Of a DNA stretch of 64,000 nt, positions 12,625-24,360 are shown piece by piece. The notes under the pieces are model-generated. The model had not been told where the DNA came from, made no database searches, and was given only the letters and a program-made list of their open reading frames with translations. Every line of letters starts with the position of its first letter. The first letter of the stretch is position 1. The stretch comes from Microvelia longipes (lineage: Eukaryota; Arthropoda; Insecta; Hemiptera; Veliidae): assembly GCA_018340805.1 (NCBI GenBank), contig JACMZG010001863.1:22368794-22432793 (forward strand). The letters are read 5' to 3'. The translations under genes were made by a program, and so were the position numbers.

Positions 12625-13420
12625 TTATTTTTCCTCATTTATACCATAGGTATATAAGAAAAGTATTGTGTTAGCAAAAAAATTCGAAACCGGGATGAAA
12701 CCGGAATTATCTGTTTCAGGCGTTTTTAAAGGCTCCTGAGTGGTTTTTGCAAAGTTGTCGGTCTGTATGTGTGTGTCTGTTATCATCGTAGGGCCCAGTG
12801 TATTTATGCTAGAGAGTTGAAATTTTGTACAATAATCAGTCTACCGCTGTAGTTGTGCTATTCGGAAAATATTTTTTATAACGTCATTAACCCGCTATAA
12901 TGACTCAGCAAAAATTACGAAAAATCATAACGCGCAGAAAAATTATGCGATCAGATTGAGATTTGGCACGCATGTGACTATGTATAAGACTAACATATGT
13001 GCCAAGTTTCATTTTATTATCAGCATTAGTTTAACATTTATTAAATGACTTGTGCACGTTTTTTAAAAAACTTGGAAAATGGTCCAATTAACTTGAATCT
13101 CAGTCCAAGTGTATATTACTACCTAATAAATTAGTACATTAAGTTTTGTTTTAAATACGACAAATACCCTTAATTTTTGTTGGATCATAAAAATTAAAGA
13201 GCATTCAGCGTGGTCAGTGCTGTATGGGTGACCGCTGAGAAGGATACGGATGCCTTTACTATCTAAAGACGAGGTAAGTGAGTCCAAAGGCATGTTGCAG
13301 TATACATTTGGCGAACTGTATTTCTGAGGAGCGAGGGAAGCGAGTCCGAAGCAGGTATGATGAGCGTAGCGAATCCAATGTAATGAGGAAAAGTTCCGAG
13401 GTACCCCGAACCCGATTTTT
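12625..13420 (+). repeat. Dispersed repeat family A, copy 1 (longest uninterrupted)
   Basis: The copy starts near TTTCCTCATTTATACCATAG and passes through GAAACCGGGATG, GTGTGTGTCTGTTATCATCG and AACGTCATTAACCCGC. It ends with several short words of the type GCGAAGCGAGTCCGAAG and AAGTTCCGAGGTACCCCGAA. No ORF of note is present. The same order occurs at 31140-32570, and fragments recur on both strands elsewhere in the window. It is a non-coding mobile-element-like repeat of unknown class. Confidence 0.75.
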
Positions 13421-13599
13421 ATTTTTGTATAAGGGGTCTACTTTAAATACAAACATATTAACTAATTTATATATTAATAGTTCTTTTTCTGGTTGTTTTT
13501 CAATGCAATAATAAGTCAATAATCAATGTTTGATTATAAGTTGATTCATCTGTTGAATCAGTGTGTTACACTTGTTTATTATGTTTTGAGACTTGCCAT

Positions 13600-13882
13600 T
13601 TTTACTTTTTCTCATATATACCGTTGGTAAATAGAAAAAAATGTGTTTGCAAATAAATCTAAACCGGAATTGCACCAGAATTACCCATGTAAGGTGTTTT
13701 AAGACCTTCTGATTGGTTTTCACAAAGTTGTCTGTATGTGTGTGGTGTTTGTAATCATCGTATCTCCCATTTTTTTGATGCTAAAGACTTACTACAAAAA
13801 AATCTTCCTACAAAAATCAATCTTTGGGTCTAGTTGTGCTATCCGGAAAATATTTTTATGACGTCATTAACCCGCAATAATC
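13600..13882 (+). repeat. Dispersed repeat family A, copy 2 (5' part)
   Basis: Carries the 5' part of family A, from the TATACCGTTGG region through AGTTGTGCTATCCGGAAA to TGACGTCATTAACCCGCAAT, where it stops abruptly against an inverted-repeat element at 13889. Confidence 0.75.
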
Positions 13883-13888
13883 TCTACA

Positions 13889-14076
13889 AAACAAAACTTT
13901 ATTGGCAAAGCTTTTTCAACCTACAAAAGGGCCATCATGAGTGCAAAACCATGGAGATGTTAACAAGGAAGAAGAACGAGTCTATATGTTATTTACTTGA
14001 TATCAGAGTCAGATATCAAGTAATTGATGATGGCCTCTAAGTAGGTTGAAAACACTTTGCCAATAAAGTTTTGTTT
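13889..14076. repeat. Foldback element: inverted pair of retroelement tails
   Basis: Left arm 13889-13938 and right arm about 14026-14076 are inverted copies of the same tail (AAAACTTTATTGGCAAAG on the left). The right arm carries TTGATGA (14024-14030), a possible stem GGCCT/AGGTT, and GAAA (14048-14051). A perfect hairpin (CTTGATATC/GATATCAAG) directly precedes TTGATGA, in the position of hammerhead stem I. This is the most complete hammerhead-like copy in the window, but it has U in place of C at the first core base. Confidence 0.6.
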
Positions 14077-16123
14077 CGTGGTGACTTCGTAGTTTTCACT
14101 ATTTGTAATGGAATCCATTCACGCTCATTCTAATCATTGTCTTTCTTGGTTTGATCCGTATTAGTGTGAACTTTTTATTAAAATATCTTCAGCTCTGAAG
14201 AAGAACAAATAAGTGCACCTGACCTAACTGGCGCAGTTAAAGTTAACCTGCGTTGTCTGACTTGCGACGAAGGTTTGTTAAAGGCTCGCCATTGCAAGCC
14301 CGTTTGTCCAAGATAATTGTTATTGTTGACTCAGTGACCTTTAATTGAATTCTTATTTTATTATTTTAAGTGAAAATGTCACTTTTCTTATCGCCGATGT
14401 CTGAGTTTAATATCGAAAGTAATTTATCGAAAATATTTGAAATAATAAGAGATGAAATATTTTTCTACCGTTTGCTCCGTCAATTATCCCCCTCGAGTTA
14501 GAGACTTTTAAAAGTGCAATTATTACTTTGAAATGTCGTTTTTATGATGAGCTTCTTTTTATCTGCCCTTCTGTTTGATTAAAAACCTGACGAGATCGAG
14601 ATGAAGTTTCTGTGGGAACAATTTTAACAAGAGTAAGAAAATATTTTAGAATCAAGAAGAAAAAAAAACATTTGCTTGAAATTATTGTCCCTCTGGGTCC
14701 GCTATTGGGAAAGGTCACTTCGCAAGAGTGATTACATTCCTAACGAAATTCCATTTGGAGTCCTCCAATGAGTAGAATTTCCCCTCTCTCATGTTTACAG
14801 AACAGAATGGATACAAAAAAATCTACAGACAAAGAATTCATCGCTACTCAAAGAATTCTGACTCTGCTATCATCCATTCAGTTTCTTTTAAAACGTATTT
14901 TTAATATATTTCTATCAGATTCTTTAAATGCATTATCCAGTAGTTAAATTGAGTTGGCTTTGTTAAGTTTTACTTAATTTGATACTTAACGTTTAAAGTG
15001 TTTTTCAGTAAGTTTTATCTGTAGTTTGTATTCTTTATTAATACTTAATTAGAACGACAATTGTATTGCCGTTGTTATATATAAACTGTTCCTAAATAAT
15101 ACTAAATTGCAGATTTTGTCTATTCGCCAGTATCGAATACTTTATTATCCAAAAGTAGTCATGATGCATAACTTAATTCCTCCCAAATCGAAACTCGTCC
15201 ACTTTGACTGTTTTTCTCTTTCTAATTCATGTACTACTGTTTGAAATGACTAGTTATATAGGAAAAACAAGCATGTCGGTCTGAAGCAAGATAAAAAACA
15301 ACCTTTTACTTATTTTTAATTTATATAAAATTAAAAGAATCCAGACTTAAGCTAATCACAAGCAATTAATTGGCCTGTCCTGGTTTCTTAGTTCTATAAA
15401 TTGCAAAAAGATTCCTCTGTAAAATGCGGACTTCTCCGGACCTGAAGATACAACTATGAGATGCTGGATAATCGATATTTAACTCAGTAGAGGACAGAAA
15501 AACTATCCTTCTATAATACTAAACATAAATTACTTTTTGCAATTTCACCTCTTGTGGCTTCGTGTGATTTAATGGTATTTCAAGTATGCCAAAGTGTTAA
15601 AGATCTCAACCAAGGATTTCGTATATCAAGTTCTCAAGTTGTAGAAAGTCCTGCTTTGTAGTACTTACTATATATGATATAACTAACTGTACGGTAGTTA
15701 CCTCAGCACTTGTCTTTTTGTTTTGCTATTTAAATAGTTAGCGTTTCCCTGTTAGCTGGCCAATACTCACTAAAAAAGACAGCATTTTGATAACAAATAA
15801 ATGTAAGCATACAAATCTGTTTATTTCATTTATAATTTGCCTTATATTTATATAATTTCTTTTCTTTGGTTACAAATCAGACGGAGTCATTTTGTCTTCA
15901 AAATTTAATTCAGAGAAAGAGAAATGAATCCATAAGTATACCTGTAGATATGATCTAAAAAGTATGGATATTTTTTGTGAATTTTAAAAGAAATTTTAAA
16001 GAGTTTACATTTATATTTCTTAATCATCTATAGATAGATTAAGTTTGTTAACGCGTGATTGTCAAACAGAGGATAAGAAAAACTACCTTGTTTCTCGTTG
16101 CATACACATATAGACAACATTTC
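14077..16123. other. No gene seen
   Basis: AT-rich sequence with no recognisable gene, array or element. Confidence 0.55.
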
Positions 16124-17215
16124 ATGAAGCTTCAGTGATAAGACGTTATGTGTAAGTATCATAAGCATTAGCTTAAACGTTATAAAGATGAGCTGTCGTT
16201 TGTAAAATATCATAAGCATAAATTAATTTTATTTATGAATGTGCTAAGTTTCTTAAGCATCAACACATGACGATTTAGTGATGAGACGTTATGTCCAAAG
16301 TATCATTAGCATCAGCTCATTGCTCATTCGTGATAAGACGTCATATGTAAAGTATCATTAGCATCAGCTCATTCCTCTTTAGTAATAAGAAGTCACGTGT
16401 AAAGTTTCGTAAGCATCAGCTCATTGCTCTTTAGTAATGAGAAGTCACGTGTAAAGTATCATAAGCATCAGCTCATTGCTCTTTAGTAATGAGAAGTCAT
16501 GTGTAAAGTATCATAAGCATCAGCTCATTGCTCTTTAGTAATGAGAAGTCACGTGTAAAGTATCATAAGCATCAGCTCATTGCTCTTTAGTAATGAGAAG
16601 TCACGTGTAAAGTATCATAAGCATCAGCTCATTGCTCTTTAGTAATGAGAAGTCACGTGTAAAGTATCATAAGCATCAGCTCATTGCTCTTTAGTAATGA
16701 GAAGTCACTTAGTAAAGTATCATAAGCATCAGCTCATTGCTCTTTTAGTAATGAGAAGTCATGTGTAAAGTATCATAAGCATCAGCTCATTGCTCTTTAG
16801 TAATGAGAAGTCACGTGTAAAGTATCATAAGCATCAGGCTCATTGCATCTCAGCTTTGCTCTTTAGTAATGAGAAGTCACGTGTAAAGTATCATAAGCAT
16901 CAGCTCATTGCTCTTTAGTAATGAGAAGTCACGTGTAAAGTATCATAAGCATCAGCTCATTGCTCTTAGTAATGAGAAGTCATGTGTAAAGTATCATATC
17001 AGTGTAATCTGTTCATTTTATTTATGAGTGAGCTATGTTTTTATAAGCATCAGCTTATGACGATTTAGTGATATGACGTCATATGTTATTATATGCATGC
17101 ATAAGCTCATGACGCTTTAATGATAAGAAGTCATGTTTAAAGTATCATAAGCTCTACTTTAATTAAGTTGTAAAGTACCAGAACCATCAGCTTATGACGC
17201 TTTAGTGATGACATG
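16124..17215. repeat. Tandem array, 52-bp unit, with repeated E-boxes
   Basis: The homogeneous core (about 16330-16995) consists of 52-bp units of the form GCTCATTGCTCTTTAGTAAT, GAGAAGTCACGTGTAAAG, TATCATAAGCATCA. Flanking units on both sides are increasingly diverged, as expected for an array homogenised from its middle. Eight units hold a perfect CACGTG (16394, 16446, 16550, 16602, 16654, 16812, 16878, 16930); others have CATGTG or a broken site. One unit near 16836-16860 has a short internal insertion. Outer units carry GACGTCATATG in place of the E-box. This is a minisatellite; a regulatory role is speculation. Confidence 0.95.
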
Positions 17216-17570
17216 TATGAGAAGTCAGGATCTTCTATTAACCTTGGGTTTTCTTTGACATAAGGAATAAGATTTTTATGAATTAATGATAATTTAAAGA
17301 TGAGGTTCTTATAATTTTAAGTATTATTAACATAATCATATGATGATGCTTCAAAAATTTGCTTATATTTTTAACGAAATTACCGGTTTTAATTCATATA
17401 ATAAGTATAAATTTGGGCGAAGCGAACAAAAGAAATAAAGTTCGTTATTATTTAATTGGAGGTAATAAGAGGAAGTCTTGATCCCAGAAGTTTCTTTTTC
17501 ATGCCTGTGGTAGCAGAGCCCGAGATGGAAAATAACATAATACTTATCATTTAGCCACAGCACATAGAAA
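17216..17570. other. No gene seen
   Basis: AT-rich spacer between the 52-bp array and the copia remnant. Nothing recognised. Confidence 0.5.
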
Positions 17571-17857
17571 GTTCACTGTACTCCAGCATCCCTATAAAGG
17601 CGAAAATTGACAGCAGAGAACTTGAGGCCGACCTACTTACCAAAGCCCTGAGTGGTCCAAGGACAAAGAAGCTAAGGGAGAAGAGAGGGCTGCAGAAGTA
17701 AGGGGGAGTGTTGGTAAACAAAGCTCACTGTACTCCAGCACCCCTATAAAGGCGAAAATTGACAGCAGAGAACATGGGACCGACCTACTTACCAAAGCCC
17801 TGAGTGGTCCAAGGACGAAGGAGCTAAGGGAGAAGAGAGGGCTGCAAAAGTAAGCGC
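17571..17857 (+). pseudogene. Duplicated 3' end of a copia-type polyprotein (RNase H tail)
   Basis: The frame at 17594-17701 reads KIDSRELEADLLTKALSGPR, then LREKRGL and a stop, matching the C-terminal ADxxTKAL...LR..LGL signature of Ty1/copia RNase H. The stop is followed by a purine run GGGGGAG and TGTTGG, the usual polypurine tract and LTR start of copia elements. The same segment recurs 152 bp later (from 17723) with small changes (EHGTDLLTKAL). The residues normally between the RNase H strand and ADLLTKAL appear deleted. This is a dead, tandemly duplicated fragment without a full LTR. Confidence 0.8.
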
Positions 17858-19373
17858 CTACCATTTTACAACAAAATATTGAGAGTTCGCCTAACCCAAA
17901 ATTTTGGTTTTCCCTCTTAAAACTTGAGACTGGTAAATGATTTTTGATGTCCCTACCGTTACAATAAAAGGACCTGTATCTTTCTGTATGAAAGGATTTG
18001 TTCATCCTAAAAGTTATCAAGTCCAAATTTATTATCTAAAGAATATTGCAGGAGAGTGTGAATTAAGATTTTGCCCCTTCTGTAACATAAACTTTTTCAT
18101 CTTCTAAAAGTAATAATTGCATTAATGTTTTATATTATTAACTGAGAATCGTGAGTTAAAAATAAAATTATCGTAGGCTATTTATGTTACACATAAATGG
18201 TTTTATAATAAAATTATCGTAGGCTATTAATGTTTCATATAAATGGTTTTATTACTAATTAACTGAAGAAAAAGTTATTAGATAATCTGCTAATGGACAT
18301 TTAGAACTTTAATTTTAAGACCGATGTTTAATTTTTGTAAGATCTTTACAATAACATTAATTTTTGATAATTATATGATCTTTTTTAACTATTAAGTTTT
18401 GATTAATAGTTATTTTTTAAATATTTATTTATATATGTCTATTTATATTCAGAAACTATTTTACAACTAAAATAAAAATAACTATTGTTTGTCTAAAAAA
18501 ATATGATTGAAAATTTTTTTATTTAAATAAATTTCATTATTTTTATTATTGTTTATATTGTTTTATTTTTAGCTTAAATTTTATATTTACTATGTGTTGT
18601 TGTTTAATAAAACTGGGTTTAATTACAATAATAAAGATAATTTGAAAAAAGAAAATGTTAATGGACTACGGTTTTATTGATGTGATAATTGCTATAAGTT
18701 ATGCAGGTCTAGTCTACACTATCAGAAGCTTTGTTTAAACAATATCTGTTTGTTCCATACTACTGTTTTTAAGTTTTATTGGGGTCCTATAAAACTACTC
18801 AAATTATAAAAAAAGTTCTTTGGGTAGATTTCTGAAACCCCATTGTACACTAAGTTATTTTTCGATGAACTTACTTCAAACATTTTTGTTTATTTATGAA
18901 TAATTATTTCATTCTTATTTAAATAATTTCTATTTTGTAATTTTTTTCTTTTTGCTAATGATGAACATATATTTTGTCAATAAAATAAATATTTCACAAA
19001 AACAATTTATTATAGAACTTATAATAAAAATGAAAAATGTTTCAATTGCTTTTAACACGTCATAATATTTTGGGAAAAACGTGATAAAGAGTGAAGTGTT
19101 TGAAGAGTGAAACTAAATCGAAATGGCGTGGAAGTCAGAAATGTTTTCATAATTATTACATTTGATTCGGAATTATAATTAGTAAATTCTATACTTTAAG
19201 TCTCAGAATTTAAAAAAAAATCGTAATTGTAGTGAGTTTTAAGTCAATTAGTTTTTCGAATAATTTAGGAATATGCCTTAAGTTCCTGTATTACGTCACT
19301 GAATAGCTATTACTCAACAAGACTAGTACTTAGAGGGAGGATACAACAGCTCTTATCATTCCATGGCTAACTT
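17858..19373. other. No gene seen
   Basis: Very AT-rich. A short direct repeat (AATTATCGTAGGCTATT) occurs at about 18168 and 18210. Nothing else was recognised. Confidence 0.5.
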
Positions 19374-19753
19374 AATACCATAACTGTACATTGGTGATGT
19401 CATTTTTTTAAATTTTTTTATCATAAGTACAATTTTACATAAATATTTACATTATATTTCGACTATTTTGTCTTAGATTAAATAAAATGAATTTTAAATA
19501 AGTATTAATTAATTATTTGTCGCTTATATTAGTTAATTAACTATAATATTTGTCGCTTATATTAGTTAATTAACTATACTATTTGTCGCTTATATTAGTT
19601 AAATAACTAATATAAGCGACAAATATTAATTAAAACTTATTTAAAATTCATTTTATTTAATCTAAGACAAAATAGTTGAAATATAATGTAATATTTATGT
19701 GAAATTGTACTTATGATAAAAAAAATCCCGTCACCAATGTACAGTTATTGTAC
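19374..19753. repeat. Long inverted-repeat (foldback) element
   Basis: The outer ends TAACTGTACATTGGTGA (about 19381) and TCACCAATGTACAGTTA (about 19731) face each other. The arms continue inward for roughly 150 bp with few mismatches (ATCATAAGTACAATT, GACAAAATAG and CGCTTATATTAGTTA all have partners). Just left of centre are three 33-bp tandem units beginning ATTTGTCGCTTATATTAG at 19515, 19548 and 19581. It looks like a foldback or MITE-type element. No ORF is present. Confidence 0.85.
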
Positions 19754-19975
19754 CAAGCTACCTAGGTAATTATCTGTGTTCTATAAAGTGATTTAATGTG
19801 ACTTCATTGCAAGATGCTTGTAGGTTGCAATATAAATGTGTGCTCCGATAGGGGTTATAGAGGGAAGGGAGTCTCTAGTCTCTCTCTAGGCTCTAGTAGG
19901 AGTAAGCACCGTTATGAAAACTGCCTCATTTCCAGGCCCCCTACCACTGTGTTATTTTGCCTAAGGACTTATGTA

Positions 19976-20222
19976 ACGAGATTGAAGTAACAGCACATTT
20001 AAGTTTGGATAAACAATCTAAGTACGAGCGTAACTAGGTCGAAGTAATAGCACATTTAAGTTTGGATAAACAATCTGAGTACGAGTGTAACTAGGTCGAA
20101 GTAATAGCATTTAAGTTTGGATAAACAATCTAAGTACGAGCGTAACAGGTCGAAGTAATAGCACATTAAGTTTGGTAAACAATCTGAGTACTGTAACTAG
20201 GTCGAAGTAATAGCACATTTAA
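19976..20222. repeat. Tandem array, 57-bp unit, about four copies
   Basis: Units of the form AGGTCGAAGTAATAGCACAT, TTAAGTTTGGATAAACAATC, GAGTACGAGCGTAACT repeat with small deletions in the later units. No coding content. Confidence 0.9.
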
Positions 20223-22046
20223 TGCTATTTGAAAAATGACAAATGTTTCAAGAATTTTTGCTATCGGGAAGTTTAGGTTAATGTAAATTTTAGCCAACAA
20301 GATACTTTCAGTGTAAAAAAATGCTAACACCCTTAGATATGAATGAGTTTTTATAATTTTAATAAAGGCATTTTGCATCTAACTCACAGAAAAGCCTTGA
20401 CTTTGCTATAAGATAAGATTCCGTAGCAGTTACTAGAAGCAACACGTGTTTCACTGCAAGACTACGCTTTCTTGCACTCGAAAGCAAGTGACGTTGATAA
20501 CTCTGGGGCTAACTAATGTCTATAGATGGTATCGAGAATTTGGTTTTATTAAACTAAAGTTAAAGCGTGGTACATAGTTTTTAATTTTGCTCTGCTAGCA
20601 AAATCTATGCTTCTCCTAAATTTTGTCTAAACCCAAGTTTATTTATATGATTAGGGATCTTTTGCGAGTACCTGACATCGCACATGCTCGGAACAATCGG
20701 CTCTACGTCTCTCGCAGTAATTGTAAGGATATCCATCCATCGCACTCAAATTCTAGAAGCTGGATTGATTGGTGGCAGACACACGTCCTAACCGTAACAA
20801 CGATACCCCCTTTAAGTTAAAACTTAATCTACTCTCCATGATTTTAGAACGTAATCAATAATTATTAATATTTATATTAATTGTTATTATTATTTATTTT
20901 AAAATTTATATTTAAATTATATTTATTATATTTAATTAAATTTAAATTAAATTTATATAAATTTAAATTTATTTATTATATCTATTAATAAATTATATTT
21001 ATTATTATAATTATATTTATTAAGAGAAGGAGTGAGATAATGTTAAATTTAACGATAAAGATGAGTAAGATGATTGAGACAATGATTGTTCGAATAAACT
21101 TAAAGAGTGGAAAGTTAAACAAGAAATCAAATTATCTAATTAATTTTGCTGAAACTTGTATACTAATTTCTTACGAACGAATGAATTTCTTTGACTTAAT
21201 ATATTGCAGAAAAAACAATCTTCTTTTGACTTAAAGTGCTATGAAAACGATTACTGAAAAATTGTTAAAAAGAGATGATCATTGAAATAGAACCCAAGGG
21301 GGGTCTAAAAAAGAAAAATTTAAGGGAGGTCCTGAATCAGGTCCTCTTTCCACGGTTCAATTTAGACAAATTAAAGAAAAAAAGGACTGTTTGATCTCAC
21401 GGGAAGTATCAAAGGAGTTCATAAGAAATCAAACTCTGTAAAAATACTACAATAGAACTTGTTCAATCAACTTAAGCACTTCATTTTTTTCCTAAACCAT
21501 TATAATTGAGCAAAGGAAATAGAAGGTAACAAGTTATACCATTACAGCCCTGCTGCCATACTTTCACATAACTCTATTATGAAGAAAAACAACACCCACA
21601 ACACCTTGCCTTGCCTTAATGTCTTATTTTATCATTTTCTACTTTTTTGCTGTAATTGTTTATTTCTCTTTTTTTCATTTTTATTTATTTTACCTTCCAT
21701 GCGTCACTAATTTATAATTTGAAAGATTTAATAAGTCTTATCCTTTAGAAACTCATCAGATATCTTTTAGACCCTTTTTTTATTAAGATATGATATCAAG
21801 TGAATTTATTTATAAAAATAATATTTATATAACATTATACGACTTTGAAGTAAAAATTCTTTGCACAGACTAAGTACTAAGACTAAGTACTCCGTAGTCT
21901 TAGCGATTTTAGAAATTAAAATTAGTTAATGCTTTTATTCCACTTATCGACAACTACTTATACTATGTAGTGATTGACACGTGTTATGACACGTGACAAT
22001 GACAGTTTTAATAGAATTTATATCTATCTAATAAATAAGTTAATAT
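20223..22046. other. No gene seen
   Basis: Contains an almost pure A/T stretch at about 20860-21020 and otherwise unremarkable AT-rich DNA. Short open frames (for example 20623-20820) have no recognisable similarity. Confidence 0.5.
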
Positions 22047-22236
22047 TTCCATGTTGAGTTGTATACTGGTTAATAAAAGTGTTTAAGTCTGATTATGATT
22101 GCTTCCACTATATGTGTATTACAGTAATAACATAATAATAATTCCATGTTGAGTTGTATACTGGTTAATAAAAGTGTTTAAGTCTGATTATGATTGCTTC
22201 CGCTACATGTGTATTACAGTAATAACATAATACAAC
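22047..22236. repeat. Direct duplication of 95 bp
   Basis: TTCCATGTTGAGTTGTATAC at 22047 recurs at 22142, and the two 95-bp units differ at only a few bases, so the duplication is recent. Confidence 0.92.
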
Positions 22237-23985
22237 ATACTATTGCAATTATCGACTATGTATCTTATGCTATTATCTTTCATTGCTATGTCATTGCAAT
22301 TTTGTTAAGTAATTTTTAATATTATCAAGCATGTGATTTGACAAATAAGCGTCAAATTCAATTAAATATTTTAATGATTTCTATCATTATTACACCAATA
22401 ACCTCAAATTAACTTATTCACTTTAGGATAATTTTCTCGCTCGTAAATTCGCTTTACTTTTCACACTTCTCTATTAATATAGGAAATTATCGAAAGCAAA
22501 TCCTTCGATATTTTATCTCTACCAATCGCAAAAAGATTTATTTGGTTTTTATTTATATAATAAAGTTTAAATAAGCATTAGCAATACTCCTTGAATTGCC
22601 AGTAAGTACCACCCAGGTTTAAGTAGTTAAATTGAGGAAGGAAAAGCATGCTTAATGGTGACTTCCTGTAGTTCAATAGCTTTAGTACCTTTAAAACGTT
22701 TCACCTTTTTCTTGAGTTATTGTAATATAAAGAAGAAGTAGCCAAACAAATGATATAGAGGAGTCGATGACAGATACAGCTTGTAACTTGTCATGTTCAA
22801 CTTGTTGATAGTCTAAACTGTGAGAGGGTTTACGACATGAACCTTCCTGTATAGGTTTCTTCTCATTCACTATACATGACTCCTTTTGGACACAAAAAAA
22901 TGACCTACTCACTTTTTTCTTCTGTTCCTGTGTCTTGTTCTAAACTTTTTTCTTCAGTGAGGTCTCCGATATCAATGGAGGTTGTTGAAGATGCCCTCCA
23001 TGAAAACGGTCCTCACCTGGAGGCCAATGAAACGGACCGACCGAAACCATTTACCCTGGCGCCTTCCATTCAAAATGATCACCTTTCATACACCTGGCAA
23101 ACTATAACTTCTTTCCCTTCGACAATAACTTCCAAAAACATTTATAACATAGTTTTCTTGACACCTTTTTCAGAAGGTATTTAAAATTCTCTACGTGGGA
23201 GTCCATTTTGGGCTGAAACCCCCGATATATTAGAAAAAATAGAACAAAAACATTGACACTATCCCATAGAAAAACTTTAAATATCCCATAAAAGTTGAAA
23301 GAAAGCCGTCTACGTCGGTACACGATGTTAAATATAAAGTTACCTTTTTGACTAATAGCTACCATGAGTACTACTTAATGACATTCCTTCTAGTAACCAC
23401 AAAATAACCTGTGTATCTATGAACGCACCCGCCCATCTTCAAAAAGATACCATCATTATATCTATTTATTTTCCTCTTTAAATGGAGGTGAGAAAAAATG
23501 GTAAATTAATTTGTAAGCTCTCTATGTTTGATGTTTTGATGAGAGATTATATTTATGTATAATGATCTTAGAGATTATAAATAAACATGTTTTTAAATCG
23601 TCTATACGTCCGTTTATAATGCCATCGTATAATAGTTTTGTTAACAACCAAAGACTGCAAACGCTAACGTTATAAGATTTAAATTATGCTGTCACAGTTC
23701 TGTTAGTTTTGAAATGAAAATTTATCTTACAAAAATGTATGTAAAAAGTGCAATTTCCAAAAAAGTGGCTAAGGGAGGACTAAGACTAATTTTAAAAATT
23801 GGATTCTTTATAAAAATGTCCCCTTTTTAAGAGATATTGACATGTGTGATAAATAGTTTAAAATTAAATCAGTTTTGACCTCACCCCCCCCCCCCTCAAT
23901 ATTGGTCTCCTATTTAATGTAATAGAATAATATTATTAGTAATAATATGAATACTTTATTAATTTTTAATATAAAAACTGTTTAT
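22237..23985. other. No recognised gene; one GC-richer open frame
   Basis: A 102-codon ATG-initiated open frame on plus at 22876-23184 includes a segment of about 50% GC (22960-23100) reading MEVVEDALHENGPHLEANET. I do not recognise a domain. It could be a fragment of a transposon or gene, or chance. A 13-14-base C homopolymer lies at about 23885-23899. Confidence 0.4.
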
Positions 23986-23989
23986 TTAT

Positions 23990-24360
23990 GGTATTGTTTG
24001 GGGACTAGATTTGGGGGGTAGATTGGTTGTTTTAGAACTAGATGTTTTTTGGGCGCTAAATATAATACAAACGGGGGGAGTCGATCCCTAAATTACGCTA
24101 CCTAAACATGAAATGTTGAGTTTGGTGTCGTTTACACAGATTTCGAGGTTCTAAGTGGAATGAAACTGGTCCAAAGAGTTCAGTGGTCACTTTATGAACA
24201 CTTAAAGTGATCAACAAATTGAAATAACGGTTGTAAATAACCGGAAAAACTAAAATACGGTAGATAAATTACCAATTTTGAGTAGCGTATCGTATTTGTT
24301 GTTTTTTGGGGACTCTGAGTCTAATGAATACGGTCCGGAGTCGATACGAGCACTATAACA
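23990..24360 (+). repeat. Dispersed repeat family D, copy 2
   Basis: Shares with 7085-7390 the run around GAGTCGATACGAGCACT and the phrases TTGAGTAGCGTATCGTATTT and TTTTTTGGGGACTCTGAGTC. No coding content is seen. Confidence 0.45.

Noticed and set aside
16124..17215. CRISPR-like array
   Set aside because: Units are contiguous 52-bp repeats with no unique spacers, in an insect context; it is a minisatellite.
17637..18026. 129-codon minus-strand open frame
   Set aside because: It is the antisense of the duplicated copia RNase H tail; the sense-strand motif explains the sequence.
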